Of a stretch of DNA of 64,000 nt, positions 8,568-16,163 are shown in pieces. The stretch is from Streptomyces sp. TRM70350. Its GTDB lineage: Bacteria > Actinomycetota > Actinomycetes > Streptomycetales > Streptomycetaceae. Both the position numbers and the translations under genes were made by a program. Every line of letters begins with the position of its first letter. Within the stretch, counting starts at the first letter, position 1. Where the stretch lies: NCBI RefSeq assembly GCF_019219825.1, contig NZ_JAHUXH010000001.1, forward strand, positions 558,001 through 622,000. Direction: 5' to 3'. The notes below the pieces were generated by a model that was not told the DNA's origin, searched no databases, and saw nothing but the letters and a program-made list of their open reading frames with translations.

Positions 8568-9140
8568 TCAGCGCCGCGCGTGCACCGCCCGCCCCAGCCT
8601 GCGCCCCAGCAGCAGATACCCGGCCAGCGCACCGGTCGTGTTGAGGATGACGTCGTCGACGTCGAAGGCGCGGCCCGTGACCATCGCCCCCTGCGCCAGC
8701 TCCACCGCCAGCATCACGACCGCGGTGAGCAGCAGCACCCGCAGGATCCCGCGCGCCCGGGGCGCGAGCACCGGCACCAGCACCCCGAAGGGCACCCCGA
8801 GCAGCAGGTTGCCGCCGATCTGCTTCACCGCGTCACGCAGTTCGGGCTGGTCCAGATAGGCGCGCAGGGAGCTGCCGGGACGCAGGTTGCTGTGCGTCAG
8901 CGCCTCCGACGCCGGGGAGGGCTGCAGGGTCAGCCGGGCCAGCACCACGGCGAACGCCACCATGAAGGCGAAGGCGCACGCCATCGCCAGTGTCCGGCCG
9001 ATCAGTGGAAGCAGCGGGCGCCGCTTCCTCGGCTCCGGCTTGGCCGAAGGCTTCGCGAACCCGTTGGCGGGCCGCTTGGCGAGTCGCTTGGCGAGTCGCG
9101 GGCGCGACAGAACGCGGGACAGCAGGGCGGCACGACCCAC
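8568..9140 (-). CDS. VanZ-family membrane protein
   Basis: The protein is 190 residues. A basic, repetitive N-terminus (RLAKRLAKRPANGFAKPSAKP) precedes hydrophobic helices, including TLAMACAFAFMVAFAVVLARL and ILRVLLLTAVVMLAVELAQG. The VanZ core motifs are present: NLLLGVPFGVLVP, a conserved ELAQ, and FDVDDVILNTTGALAGY. VanZ-like proteins are linked to low-level teicoplanin resistance in enterococci, but in actinomycetes their role is unknown. The N-terminal Lys/Arg/Pro repeat is encoded by a near-repeat of CTTGGCGAGTCG units. Confidence 0.85.
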   Translation of the reverse strand: MGRAALLSRVLSRPRLAKRLAKRPANGFAKPSAKPEPRKRRPLLPLIGRTLAMACAFAFMVAFAVVLARLTLQPSPASEALTHSNLRPGSSLRAYLDQPELRDAVKQIGGNLLLGVPFGVLVPVLAPRARGILRVLLLTAVVMLAVELAQGAMVTGRAFDVDDVILNTTGALAGYLLLGRRLGRAVHARR

Positions 9141-9381
9141 TCGGTCCTCCAGGGTTCAACTTCCCTTGGCAACAAGGCGATTACCCCCGGAGACGGCAGA
9201 GATGCGGCGCCGGTCTCCCCTTGTCCTGCCGAGGCACTCCGGCGAGGACCCGCGCGCCGCCCCGCCCTCCTCATGGGCCGGTGCTTTGATGACGCAGAGT
9301 GACCTGAAGAGCCCGTCGAGGTGCTGCCCGCTGACCCGGCGTACGACGCTCCCGGCCGTGAGCCCGCCGTGAGCCGGCGCC

Positions 9382-9568
9382 GTGGGCGACGGCGCGGCCG
9401 TGGGGCTGGCCGCGCCGGCCGCGACCCGGCCGAGGCTGCTCGCCGCCCCGGACTGGGCGCTGCGGCTGCGGCGCCCAGTCCGGGCACGTCGGGGACTACG
9501 TGGCCTGGCTGCTGGTGGGCGCCACCGTGCTCGGCGCCCTCGCCCTGCCCGGCGTCCTCACCTCGTGA
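9382..9568 (+). pseudogene. 3' remnant of a proton-conducting membrane subunit (NuoL/Mrp-like), frameshifted
   Basis: In one frame the DNA encodes RPRLLAAPDWALRLRR (up to about 9473). In another frame it continues as SGHVGDYVAWLLVG, then a hydrophobic helix ending ALPGVLTS and a TGA at 9566-9568. Read as one chain this looks like the C-terminal end of a large multi-helix proton-conducting subunit of the hydrogenase-4/NADH-dehydrogenase type. The frame must shift once near 9470-9482, and nothing of the rest of the gene remains upstream. Family assignment is from recall of the C-terminal phrase and is moderate. The rest of the 9141-9568 stretch holds no gene I can support. Confidence 0.5.
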
Positions 9569-10231
9569 TCATCTTCCGTAGGTGACGTCGACCTCCTTGA
9601 AGCCGAGGGAGCCCAGCAGCCCTTCGAGCATGTCGGTGGTGTTGCTCTCGGCGCGCGCGGTGAGCTCGCTCTCCTTCGCCGCGTCCTGGATGTGGCGCAC
9701 CGCGAGCTGCTGCACGGCCTGTTCGCCGTTGGGGTTGTCCGAGAACAGGTCACCGAGCCGGTCGAGCAGACCGCGCTGCTTGGAGACGGCGTAGGAGCGG
9801 TCGGGGTCGAGCGCGGGCTCGCCGAGTGCCGCGTGCGGCAGCCGCAGCGTGGCGGACGTACGGTCCTCGTTGACCGTCACGTCGTCCTCGCCGACCTTGC
9901 CGAGGTCGACGTAGGCGTCGACGGTGCCCGCCCCGACGTACAGGGTGCGGGTGCCGCGGATGGCGTCGGGCAGGTACTTGGTGTCCTTCTCCAGGTCCAC
10001 GACGACCTGGAAGTTGCCGGAGGCGGCGTCGTAACGGCTGATGTCCTGGATCGACTTGAGCAGGGCCGGCCCCGAGCGGTCGTGGGTCTGAGTGCCGAAC
10101 AGGTCCTTCAGGCCCGGCAGCACGCTCAGCCGGATCCCGGCGAACAGCACGACGAGCACCAGCACGAGGGCGCTCAGCGCCTTCGCCCAGCCGGGCATGC
10201 GCCTGGGGAGTCGCTTGATGGAAGTCGTCAT
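9569..10231 (-). CDS. DUF4230-domain membrane-anchored protein
   Basis: The protein is 220 residues. A basic N-terminus (KRLPRRMPGWAK) and one transmembrane helix (ALSALVLVLVVLFAGIRL) are followed by an extracytoplasmic domain. Phrases such as SIQDISRYDAASG, FQVVVDLEKDTKYLP and GTVDAYVDLG are typical of DUF4230, a widespread family of unknown function. The C-terminal part is charged and helical. The start ATG 10231 is preceded by an AGGAGG-type site. It lies just downstream of the STAS gene on the same strand. Confidence 0.85.
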   Translation of the reverse strand: MTTSIKRLPRRMPGWAKALSALVLVLVVLFAGIRLSVLPGLKDLFGTQTHDRSGPALLKSIQDISRYDAASGNFQVVVDLEKDTKYLPDAIRGTRTLYVGAGTVDAYVDLGKVGEDDVTVNEDRTSATLRLPHAALGEPALDPDRSYAVSKQRGLLDRLGDLFSDNPNGEQAVQQLAVRHIQDAAKESELTARAESNTTDMLEGLLGSLGFKEVDVTYGR

Positions 10232-10280
10232 GGGTGACGGTCCTCCTTCCTACTCTCCCCATGCCCTTTACGCCGGAAGG

Positions 10281-10655
10281 TCAGACCGTGGGCGTCCCGG
10301 ACTGCCGCAGGGCCGCGTCCAGCGTGGGCAGCGGCGGCAGCAGCCGGTGCAGCCCGGTGACCCGCAGGACACGCAGCGTCATGGGGTGGGCACACACCAG
10401 ATGCAGCCGCCCGTCATGGGCGAGCACCCGGCCGCGCGCCCGGTACAGCAGCCGCAGCCCGGAGCAGTCGAAGAACTCGACGGGGCTGAGGTCGATCACG
10501 ATCCGGGCGCCGGGGAGCGCGGTCACGTCGTCCAGGTGCGGGAGGATCTCCGCCGCGGCGGCGATGTCGATCTCCCCGCGGAACTCCAGCACCGTGTGCC
10601 CCTGTTCCCGGTGGATGCGCAGGTGCCGGGTGAGCGGCGCGGCGTTCCCCTCCAC
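10281..10655 (-). CDS. STAS-domain anti-sigma-factor antagonist
   Basis: I place the start at GTG 10655 because GGGAGGTGAG lies six bases upstream. The 124-residue product is a single STAS domain with EFRGEIDIAAA and IVIDLSPVEFFDCSGLRLLYRA. The serine in DCSG is the residue phosphorylated by partner anti-sigma kinases in SpoIIAA/RsbV-type proteins. It should bind and release an anti-sigma factor kinase in its unphosphorylated state. No kinase gene is adjacent, but three PP2C phosphatases that could reactivate such antagonists are encoded elsewhere in the window. Upstream, at 10752-10761, is a GACATATGTC palindrome. Confidence 0.87.
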   Translation of the reverse strand: MEGNAAPLTRHLRIHREQGHTVLEFRGEIDIAAAAEILPHLDDVTALPGARIVIDLSPVEFFDCSGLRLLYRARGRVLAHDGRLHLVCAHPMTLRVLRVTGLHRLLPPLPTLDAALRQSGTPTV

Positions 10656-10802
10656 GTCGACCTCACCTCCCACCGGCTGCCGGTGGACCCGCAACTGCGG
10701 GCCCCGCCCTGCAAGTTACCCTCGCTGGAAAGCATTTCAGCATGTTCGGTTGACATATGTCTTCGAATTGCGACCGAGTTTCTTCGCGGCGTGAGCAAAG
10801 TG

Positions 10803-11240
10803 TTACGACAGGGCCTGCCAGGCCTTGCTGAGGGCCTGGCGGAACTGCTCGGTCTGATGGGCCGTCAACTCCCGCACCATCCGCTCCTCCAGCTCCCGCA
10901 CCGGCCCGGCGAGCCGGGTGAGCAGCTCGCGCGCCTCGCCGGTGAGCAGGATCAGCAGCTCCCGCCGGTTGTGCGGGTTGCGCTCCCGGCGCACCAGGCC
11001 ACGGCCCTCCAGGGAACGGACCAGGTCGGCGATCGACTGCGCGGTGACGAAGGAGTCGCGGGCCAGCTGCGCCGCCGACAGTCCGTCGTGCCGCTCCAGG
11101 ACGGTGAGCGCGGTGTACTGCAGCGCCGTGATCCCGAACGGTCTGACCAGCTCGTCGAGGTGCGAGCGGACCACGAGCTCCACCTGCTTGACCATGTAGA
11201 GCAGGGACGGGGACGTCTTCGTTGCCTGGGTGCCGACCAT
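10803..11240 (-). CDS. MarR-family transcriptional regulator
   Basis: The protein is 145 residues with MarR architecture: N-terminal dimerisation helix, winged helix (LSAAQLARDSFVTAQSIADLV recognition region, wing VRRERNPHNRRELLI) and a C-terminal helix. It diverges from the aldehyde dehydrogenase gene. The intergenic DNA contains several palindromes (11261-11307), which are probable operators. By analogy it represses the dehydrogenase pair and itself, and is released by a phenolic or aldehyde ligand; the ligand is unknown. Confidence 0.9.
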   Translation of the reverse strand: MVGTQATKTSPSLLYMVKQVELVVRSHLDELVRPFGITALQYTALTVLERHDGLSAAQLARDSFVTAQSIADLVRSLEGRGLVRRERNPHNRRELLILLTGEARELLTRLAGPVRELEERMVRELTAHQTEQFRQALSKAWQALS

Positions 11241-11260
11241 GGATCGAGACTAGAGCATTG

Positions 11261-11307
11261 ACAGGAAACCTGTCTGAAATCAGACTGCGGACCAACAGGA
11301 ATCCTGT
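11261..11307. promoter_or_regulatory. operator cluster between the MarR and aldehyde dehydrogenase genes
   Basis: Three palindromes lie in 47 bases. ACAGGAAACCTGT (11261-11273) and ACAGGAATCCTGT (11295-11307) share the same half-site with a three-base spacer. Between them lies GTCTGAAATCAGAC (11272-11285), a perfect 14-base palindrome. A further looser pair, ATCCTGT with TTTCCTGAT, follows at 11324-11342. Symmetry and position in a divergent regulator/enzyme promoter strongly suggest MarR dimer sites. Confidence 0.7.
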
Positions 11308-11367
11308 TTATTGAATTCTGGAGATCCTGTTGGTTTCCTGATCTTGGCAATGAAGCTGGGAGTGGCG

Positions 11368-12822
11368 ATGACCACCTTCGAGATCGAACCCGGTCGACTG
11401 TTCATCGGGGGCCGGTGGCACGACGCCGCCGACGGAGCGCGCGGCGAGGTGGTCGACCCGTCGCGGGGCACGGTCCTCACCACCGTCGCCGAGGCGGGCC
11501 CCGCCGACGTGGACGCCGCCGTGCGGGCCGCCCGCGAGACCTTCGACGCCGGACACTGGGCAGGGCTGAGCGGCCGCGAACGGGGCCGCATCCTGCACCG
11601 CGTCGCCGAGCTGATCCGCGCCAACGCCGACGAACTCGCCGAGCTGGAGAGCCTCGACGTCGGCAAGCCGATCACCCTGTGCCGCGCCGTCGACGTCACG
11701 AACGCCGCCAACGACTACGAGCACTACGCCGCCCTGGCCCACTGTCTCGACGGCGCCACCCGCGACACCCCGCTCAACGCCCTGGCCTACACCCGCCGCG
11801 AGCCGCTCGGCGTGGTCGCGGCCATCACGCCGTACAACTTCCCGCTCATCCTGGCCGGTACCAAGCTCGCCCCCGCGCTCGCCGCCGGGAACACGGTCGT
11901 CCACAAACCCGCCGATGAGACCCCGCTCAGCGCCCTGTACATGGCCCGGCTGCTGCAGGAGGCCGGTGTCCCGGACGGCGTGGTCAACGTCGTCACCGGC
12001 ACCGGCCCGGTGACCGGCGAGGCCCTGCTGCGCCACCCCGGCGTCGACAAGGTCGCCTTCACCGGCTCCACCACGGTCGGCCGGCATGTGGCGGGCGTCG
12101 CCGGGCAGGCGCTCCGGCCCGTCACCATGGAACTCGGCGGCAACGCCGCCCACCTCGTCTTCGAGGACGCCGACCTGGAGAAGGCGGTCGGCGCGGTCAT
12201 CAAGGCGTTCGTCTTCAACACCGGCCAGTTCTGCATGGCCGGACCCCGGCTCCTGGTCGCCCGCCCGGTGTACGCCACCCTGCTGGGCATCCTCGCCGAG
12301 GCGGTCCCCGGCGTACCCGTGGGCGACCCTCGCAAGCCGGAGACCGTCGTCGGACCGATGGCGGGCGAGCGGCATCTGCGGAAGGTCGAGGAGTACGTCG
12401 AACTGGCCCGCAGGGAGGGCGGCCGTATCGTCTGCGGCGGCGAGCGCCTCGACCTCGACGGCGGCTACTACTACCGGCCCACCGTGATAGCCGACCTGCC
12501 GAACGACTCCCGTGCCGTCCAGGAGGAGATCTTCGGCCCGGTCCTCACCGTCCAGCCCTTCGACTCCGAGGACGAGGCCGTCGCCCTCGCCAACTCCACG
12601 CCGTACGGCCTGGCCGCGGGCGTGCAGACCGGCAGCCTCGCCCGCGCCCACCGCCTCGCCGACCGCCTCCAGGCCGGCATCGTCTGGGTCAACGACTGGG
12701 CGATGCTCGACCCCGCGGTCCCGTTCGGCGGCGTCAAGGACTCCGGCTTCGGCCGCGAGTACGGCCCCGAGGCGCTCGCCTCCTACACCAAGGTCAAGTC
12801 CGTCGTCGTCTCGCTCGACTGA
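11368..12822 (+). CDS. NAD(P)-dependent aldehyde dehydrogenase
   Basis: The protein is 484 residues from ATG 11368, with GGGAG five bases upstream. It is a typical ALDH fold: cofactor loop ITPYNFP, FTGSTTVG, general base E255 in MELGGN, nucleophile C289 in NTGQFCMAG, and EEIFGPVL near the end. The Glu-Cys spacing of 34 matches the canonical enzyme. It oxidises an aldehyde to the acid. The gene directly downstream is a zinc alcohol dehydrogenase, so the pair would convert an alcohol (perhaps aryl) to the carboxylate under MarR control. Confidence 0.93.
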   Translation: MTTFEIEPGRLFIGGRWHDAADGARGEVVDPSRGTVLTTVAEAGPADVDAAVRAARETFDAGHWAGLSGRERGRILHRVAELIRANADELAELESLDVGKPITLCRAVDVTNAANDYEHYAALAHCLDGATRDTPLNALAYTRREPLGVVAAITPYNFPLILAGTKLAPALAAGNTVVHKPADETPLSALYMARLLQEAGVPDGVVNVVTGTGPVTGEALLRHPGVDKVAFTGSTTVGRHVAGVAGQALRPVTMELGGNAAHLVFEDADLEKAVGAVIKAFVFNTGQFCMAGPRLLVARPVYATLLGILAEAVPGVPVGDPRKPETVVGPMAGERHLRKVEEYVELARREGGRIVCGGERLDLDGGYYYRPTVIADLPNDSRAVQEEIFGPVLTVQPFDSEDEAVALANSTPYGLAAGVQTGSLARAHRLADRLQAGIVWVNDWAMLDPAVPFGGVKDSGFGREYGPEALASYTKVKSVVVSLD

Positions 12823-12847
12823 GCGCGTTCGCCAAGGAGTTCCCGCG

Positions 12848-13954
12848 ATGCCCACCCCCACCCGCGCCGCCGTCGTCGAGTCCGGCGGGGCGCCCTTCAC
12901 CCTCTCCGAGGTCGTCCTCGACGAACCCGGCCCCCACGAGGCCCTCGTCCGCATGGTCGCGACCGGCCTGTGCCACACCGACCTCGGCGTGGCGAGCGGC
13001 GCCCTGCCCTTCCCGCTGCCCGGGGTGCTCGGCCATGAGGGAGCCGGAGTCGTCGAGGCCGTCGGGTCCGCCGTCACCGCGGTCGCGCCGGGAGACCACG
13101 TCGTGCTGTCCTTCACCTCCTGCGGCGACTGCCGCAACTGCCGCGCCGGACACCCCGCGTACTGCGCGACCTGGCTGCCGATGAACCTCATCGGGGGCCG
13201 ACGGGCGGACGGCACCAGCACCATCACCCGCGACGGCGAACCGCTCGGCGGCCACTTCTTCGGCCAGTCCTCGTTCGCCGAGCGGGCCCTCGCGGACGAG
13301 CGCAGCCTCGTCAAGGTCGACCCGGACGTGCCGCTCGCGTCGATCGCCCCGCTCGGCTGCGGCGTACAGACCGGCGTCGGCGCCGTCTGGAACGTCCTGC
13401 GTCCGGTCACCGGCAGCAGCGTCGTCGTCCTGGGCACCGGAGCCGTCGGCCTGTCCGCGGTGATGGCGGCCGCCCTGACCCCCGCGACCACGGTCATCGC
13501 CGTCGACAAGGTCGGCCAGCGCCTATCGCTGGCAAAGGAGTTGGGCGCCACGCACACCGTCGACGCCGGGACGGCAGACGCCGGGGCCGCGATCGCCGAC
13601 ATCACCGGCGGTCAGGGCGCCGACGGTGTCGTGGAGACCACCGGCAGCGTCGCCGTGCTCCGGCAGGGCGTCGACGCGCTCGCCGCGCGCGGCACGCTGG
13701 TCGTCGTCGGCGCCCCGCCGTTCGGCACCGAGGTCTCCCTGGACGTCAACGGACTGCTCGCCGGGAAGCGGATCGTCGGCCTGACGCTGGGCGACAGCGA
13801 GACCCGGACCGCCATCCCCGCCCTGGTCCGGCTCGTGAAGGACGGGCGGCTCCCACTGCACCGCCTGATCGGCACCTACCGCTTCACCGAGATCGATCAG
13901 GCGGTGCGGGACATGAGCGCGGGCAAGACCGTCAAGCCCGTGCTCACCTTCTGA
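12848..13954 (+). CDS. zinc-dependent alcohol dehydrogenase (aryl-alcohol dehydrogenase-like)
   Basis: The protein is 368 residues from ATG 12848, behind AAGGAG. Catalytic zinc ligands are in GLCHTDLG and LGHEGAG. The structural zinc site is the four-cysteine stretch SCGDCRNCRAGHPAYC. The NAD fold is VVLGTGAVGLSAV followed by AVDK. The layout is the long-chain class III/aryl-alcohol dehydrogenase group. It sits 25 bases after the aldehyde dehydrogenase gene in one operon, and ends six bases before the convergent oxidoreductase gene. Confidence 0.92.
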   Translation: MPTPTRAAVVESGGAPFTLSEVVLDEPGPHEALVRMVATGLCHTDLGVASGALPFPLPGVLGHEGAGVVEAVGSAVTAVAPGDHVVLSFTSCGDCRNCRAGHPAYCATWLPMNLIGGRRADGTSTITRDGEPLGGHFFGQSSFAERALADERSLVKVDPDVPLASIAPLGCGVQTGVGAVWNVLRPVTGSSVVVLGTGAVGLSAVMAAALTPATTVIAVDKVGQRLSLAKELGATHTVDAGTADAGAAIADITGGQGADGVVETTGSVAVLRQGVDALAARGTLVVVGAPPFGTEVSLDVNGLLAGKRIVGLTLGDSETRTAIPALVRLVKDGRLPLHRLIGTYRFTEIDQAVRDMSAGKTVKPVLTF

Positions 13955-13960
13955 CCGGGC

Positions 13961-14911
13961 TCAGTCGGCCAGCAGCACCAGCTTCCCCGTGGTGCGGCCG
14001 GTGTCGCCGACCTGGTGCGCCTTGGCGGCCTCGGCCAGCGGGAAGGTCCCCGCGATCGTCGCCCGCAGCCGGTCGTCCTCGATCAGCCCGGCGATGGCCC
14101 TCATGCCGTGGTGGTCGGCGTCGACGAGCATCCGGATCGCCCGTACGCCGAGCCGCTCGGCCTCCGCGTGGAAGTCGTCCGACCCGATCGGCAGGATCGA
14201 CACCACGATCCCACCCGGGCGCAGTACGCGCAGCGAGCGGACGGAGTAGTCGCCGCCGATGGTGTCGAGCACGACGTCGACATCGTGCACGGCCTCCGCG
14301 AAGTCGGTCGCCCGGTAGTCGACCGGCTCGTCCACGCCGATCTCGCGCAGGAAGTCGTGCTTGCCCGCGCTCGCCGTGCCGATCACGTACGCTCCCCGGG
14401 CCTTGGCGATCTGCACGGCCACGTGCCCCACGCCGCCCGCCGCGGCATGGATCAGCACCCGCTGCCCCGGTCGCAGGTCCGCCCGCTCCACCAGCGCCTG
14501 CCATGCCGTCAGCGAGACCAGCGGCAGCGCACCCGCCTGCGTGTGGTCGATTCCGGCGGGCTTCGGGGCGAGGGCGCGGGCCGGGGCGATGACGTACTCC
14601 GCGTGCGAGCCGTGGCCGAAGGGGTAGGGCAGCATGCCGAAGACCTCGTCGCCGGGCCGGAAGAGGGCGACGCCGATGCCGGTCTGCTCGACGACGCCGG
14701 AGACGTCCCAGCCGAGGATGAAGGGCGGCTCGCCGAGGAAGCCGCCGGTGGCACGGTGCTTCCAGTCGGTCGGGTTGACGCCGGCGGCCCGCACCCGGAC
14801 CAGCACCTCGTTCGGTCGCGGAGTCGGCCGCGGCACCTCTGCTTCTTTGAGGACCTCGGGACCGCCGAGGACGTCCTGGCTGATGGCTCGCATGGTGTTC
14901 ACATCGCTCAT
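13961..14911 (-). CDS. NADP-dependent oxidoreductase, quinone oxidoreductase-like MDR
   Basis: The protein is about 316 residues from ATG 14911 (an in-frame GTG lies two codons earlier). It is a medium-chain dehydrogenase without zinc ligands: GVNPTDWKHR, GWDVSGVVEQTG, a cofactor motif HAAAGGVGHVAVQIA and GTASAGKHDFLREIG. This is the pattern of quinone/zeta-crystallin-type reductases acting on quinones or enones with NADPH. It diverges from a GlxA-type regulator over about 70 bases, so that regulator is the likely controller. Confidence 0.9.
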   Translation of the reverse strand: MSDVNTMRAISQDVLGGPEVLKEAEVPRPTPRPNEVLVRVRAAGVNPTDWKHRATGGFLGEPPFILGWDVSGVVEQTGIGVALFRPGDEVFGMLPYPFGHGSHAEYVIAPARALAPKPAGIDHTQAGALPLVSLTAWQALVERADLRPGQRVLIHAAAGGVGHVAVQIAKARGAYVIGTASAGKHDFLREIGVDEPVDYRATDFAEAVHDVDVVLDTIGGDYSVRSLRVLRPGGIVVSILPIGSDDFHAEAERLGVRAIRMLVDADHHGMRAIAGLIEDDRLRATIAGTFPLAEAAKAHQVGDTGRTTGKLVLLAD

Positions 14912-14982
14912 GGTCACCCAGCCTGCCCGCGCCCGCCCGTTCGGAAAATGGCATGATGGCCACTCTTCGTCAGGATCGTGCC

Positions 14983-15930
14983 ATGCAGCGTGTGGAGCGG
15001 GTCGTGGTGCTGGCCCTCGACGGCGTGTACCCCTTCGAACTGGGCATCCCCAGCCGGATCCTCGGCGCGGCCGACGGCCGGTACGAGGTGCTGACGTGCA
15101 GCGTCGACGGCGGGCCGGTGCGCACCAACGCCGACTTCTCGGTCACCGTCGAGCACGGCCCCGAGGCCCTGGCCACGGCCGACACGGTGGTGATCGCGCC
15201 CATCGCGCCGGAGTCCGTCACCGCCGACCTCCCGGACGAGGTGCGCGCCGCACTCGGCCTGATCCGGCCCGGCACCCGTATCGTCTCCATCTGCACCGGC
15301 GTCTTCGTGCTGGCCGCCGTCGGACTGCTGGACGGCCGCCGGGCGACCACGCGCTGGCAGGTCGCCGACCGGTTCCGGCGGATGTTCCCGCACGTCGACC
15401 TCGACCCGGACGTCCTCTTCGTCGACGACGGCCCCGTGCTGACCTCCGCCGGAGCCGCCTCCGGCGTCGATGTCTGCCTGCACCTCGTGCGCCAGGACCA
15501 CGGCAGCCGGCTCGCCAACACCGTCGTGCGGCGCTGCGTGGTGCCGCCGTTCCGGGACGGCGGCCAGGCCCAGTACATCGAGCAGCCCGTACCCGAGACC
15601 GGTGCCGCCAGTACGGCCGCCACCCGTGCCTGGGCCCTCGAACGCCTCGGCGAACCGCTGACCCTGTCCGACCTCGCCGCCCACGCCCGGATGAGCCTGC
15701 GCACCTTCGCCCGCCGCTTCCACGACGAAGTGGGCGTCAGCCCCGGCCGCCGGCTCATCCAGCAGCGCGTCGCGCGCGCCCGGCACCTGCTGGAGTCCAG
15801 CGACCTCCCCGTCGACCACATCGCCGGCCAGGTCGGCTTCGCCACCGGCGCGTCCCTGCGCCAGCACCTGCACGCCGCGATCGGCGTCACACCGCAGGCG
15901 TACCGCCGCACGTTCCAGCGGACGCGTTGA
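14983..15930 (+). CDS. GlxA-family transcriptional regulator (DJ-1/PfpI plus AraC HTH)
   Basis: I choose ATG 14983 (AGGA seven bases upstream, MQRVERVVVLALDGV); ATG codons at 14953 and 14956 are in frame but lack a site. Residues about 5-170 form a DJ-1/PfpI-like amidotransferase fold, including SICTGVFVLAAVGLLDGRRAT, where a cysteine sits at the nucleophile elbow. Residues about 210-315 carry two AraC helix-turn-helix motifs (LTLSDLAAHARMSLRTFARRF and IAGQVGFATGASLRQH). It is expected to activate a neighbouring gene; the divergent oxidoreductase is the obvious target. Confidence 0.9.
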   Translation: MQRVERVVVLALDGVYPFELGIPSRILGAADGRYEVLTCSVDGGPVRTNADFSVTVEHGPEALATADTVVIAPIAPESVTADLPDEVRAALGLIRPGTRIVSICTGVFVLAAVGLLDGRRATTRWQVADRFRRMFPHVDLDPDVLFVDDGPVLTSAGAASGVDVCLHLVRQDHGSRLANTVVRRCVVPPFRDGGQAQYIEQPVPETGAASTAATRAWALERLGEPLTLSDLAAHARMSLRTFARRFHDEVGVSPGRRLIQQRVARARHLLESSDLPVDHIAGQVGFATGASLRQHLHAAIGVTPQAYRRTFQRTR

Positions 15931-16025
15931 TCAAACGCAGCTGAGCTGCCGACTTGTCGATCAACGGTTTCTTGGCGGAGAGTGACGGAACCCTCACGTC
16001 CGCTCGGCCCGCGAGGTTGATCCTT

Positions 16026-16114
16026 TCGGGTTGAAACCCGATAAGCTCCCATCCGGCGCTGCGAGTTGACACGTTTGCGACGGGTCGACCCAGCAGTGCG
16101 CACTCATGAGTGCG
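16026..16114. promoter_or_regulatory. two palindromes upstream of the conservon
   Basis: TCGGGTTGAAACCCGA (16026-16041, seven-base arms) and CGCACTCATGAGTGCG (16099-16114, perfect 16-base palindrome) lie 50-140 bases before cvnA. The second is close enough to the start to be an operator. The first could alternatively be a weak terminator for the upstream regulator gene. No regulator is known for them. Confidence 0.5.
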
Positions 16115-16163
16115 GTCGCCCTGCACACCCCCCTGTTCGATCGTGTTGCTTCGAAGGATGCAG

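Noticed and set aside
11308-13605. 765-codon open frame on the minus strand opposite the aldehyde/alcohol dehydrogenases
   Set aside because: It is a GC-bias shadow of two well-supported enzymes on the plus strand. Its translation is low-complexity Gly/Asp/Val/Arg without any domain.
16026-16041. Confident assignment as a terminator of the GlxA-type regulator gene
   Set aside because: The arms are only seven bases with a two-base loop, too tight for a stable RNA hairpin. It is listed instead as an uncertain palindrome.
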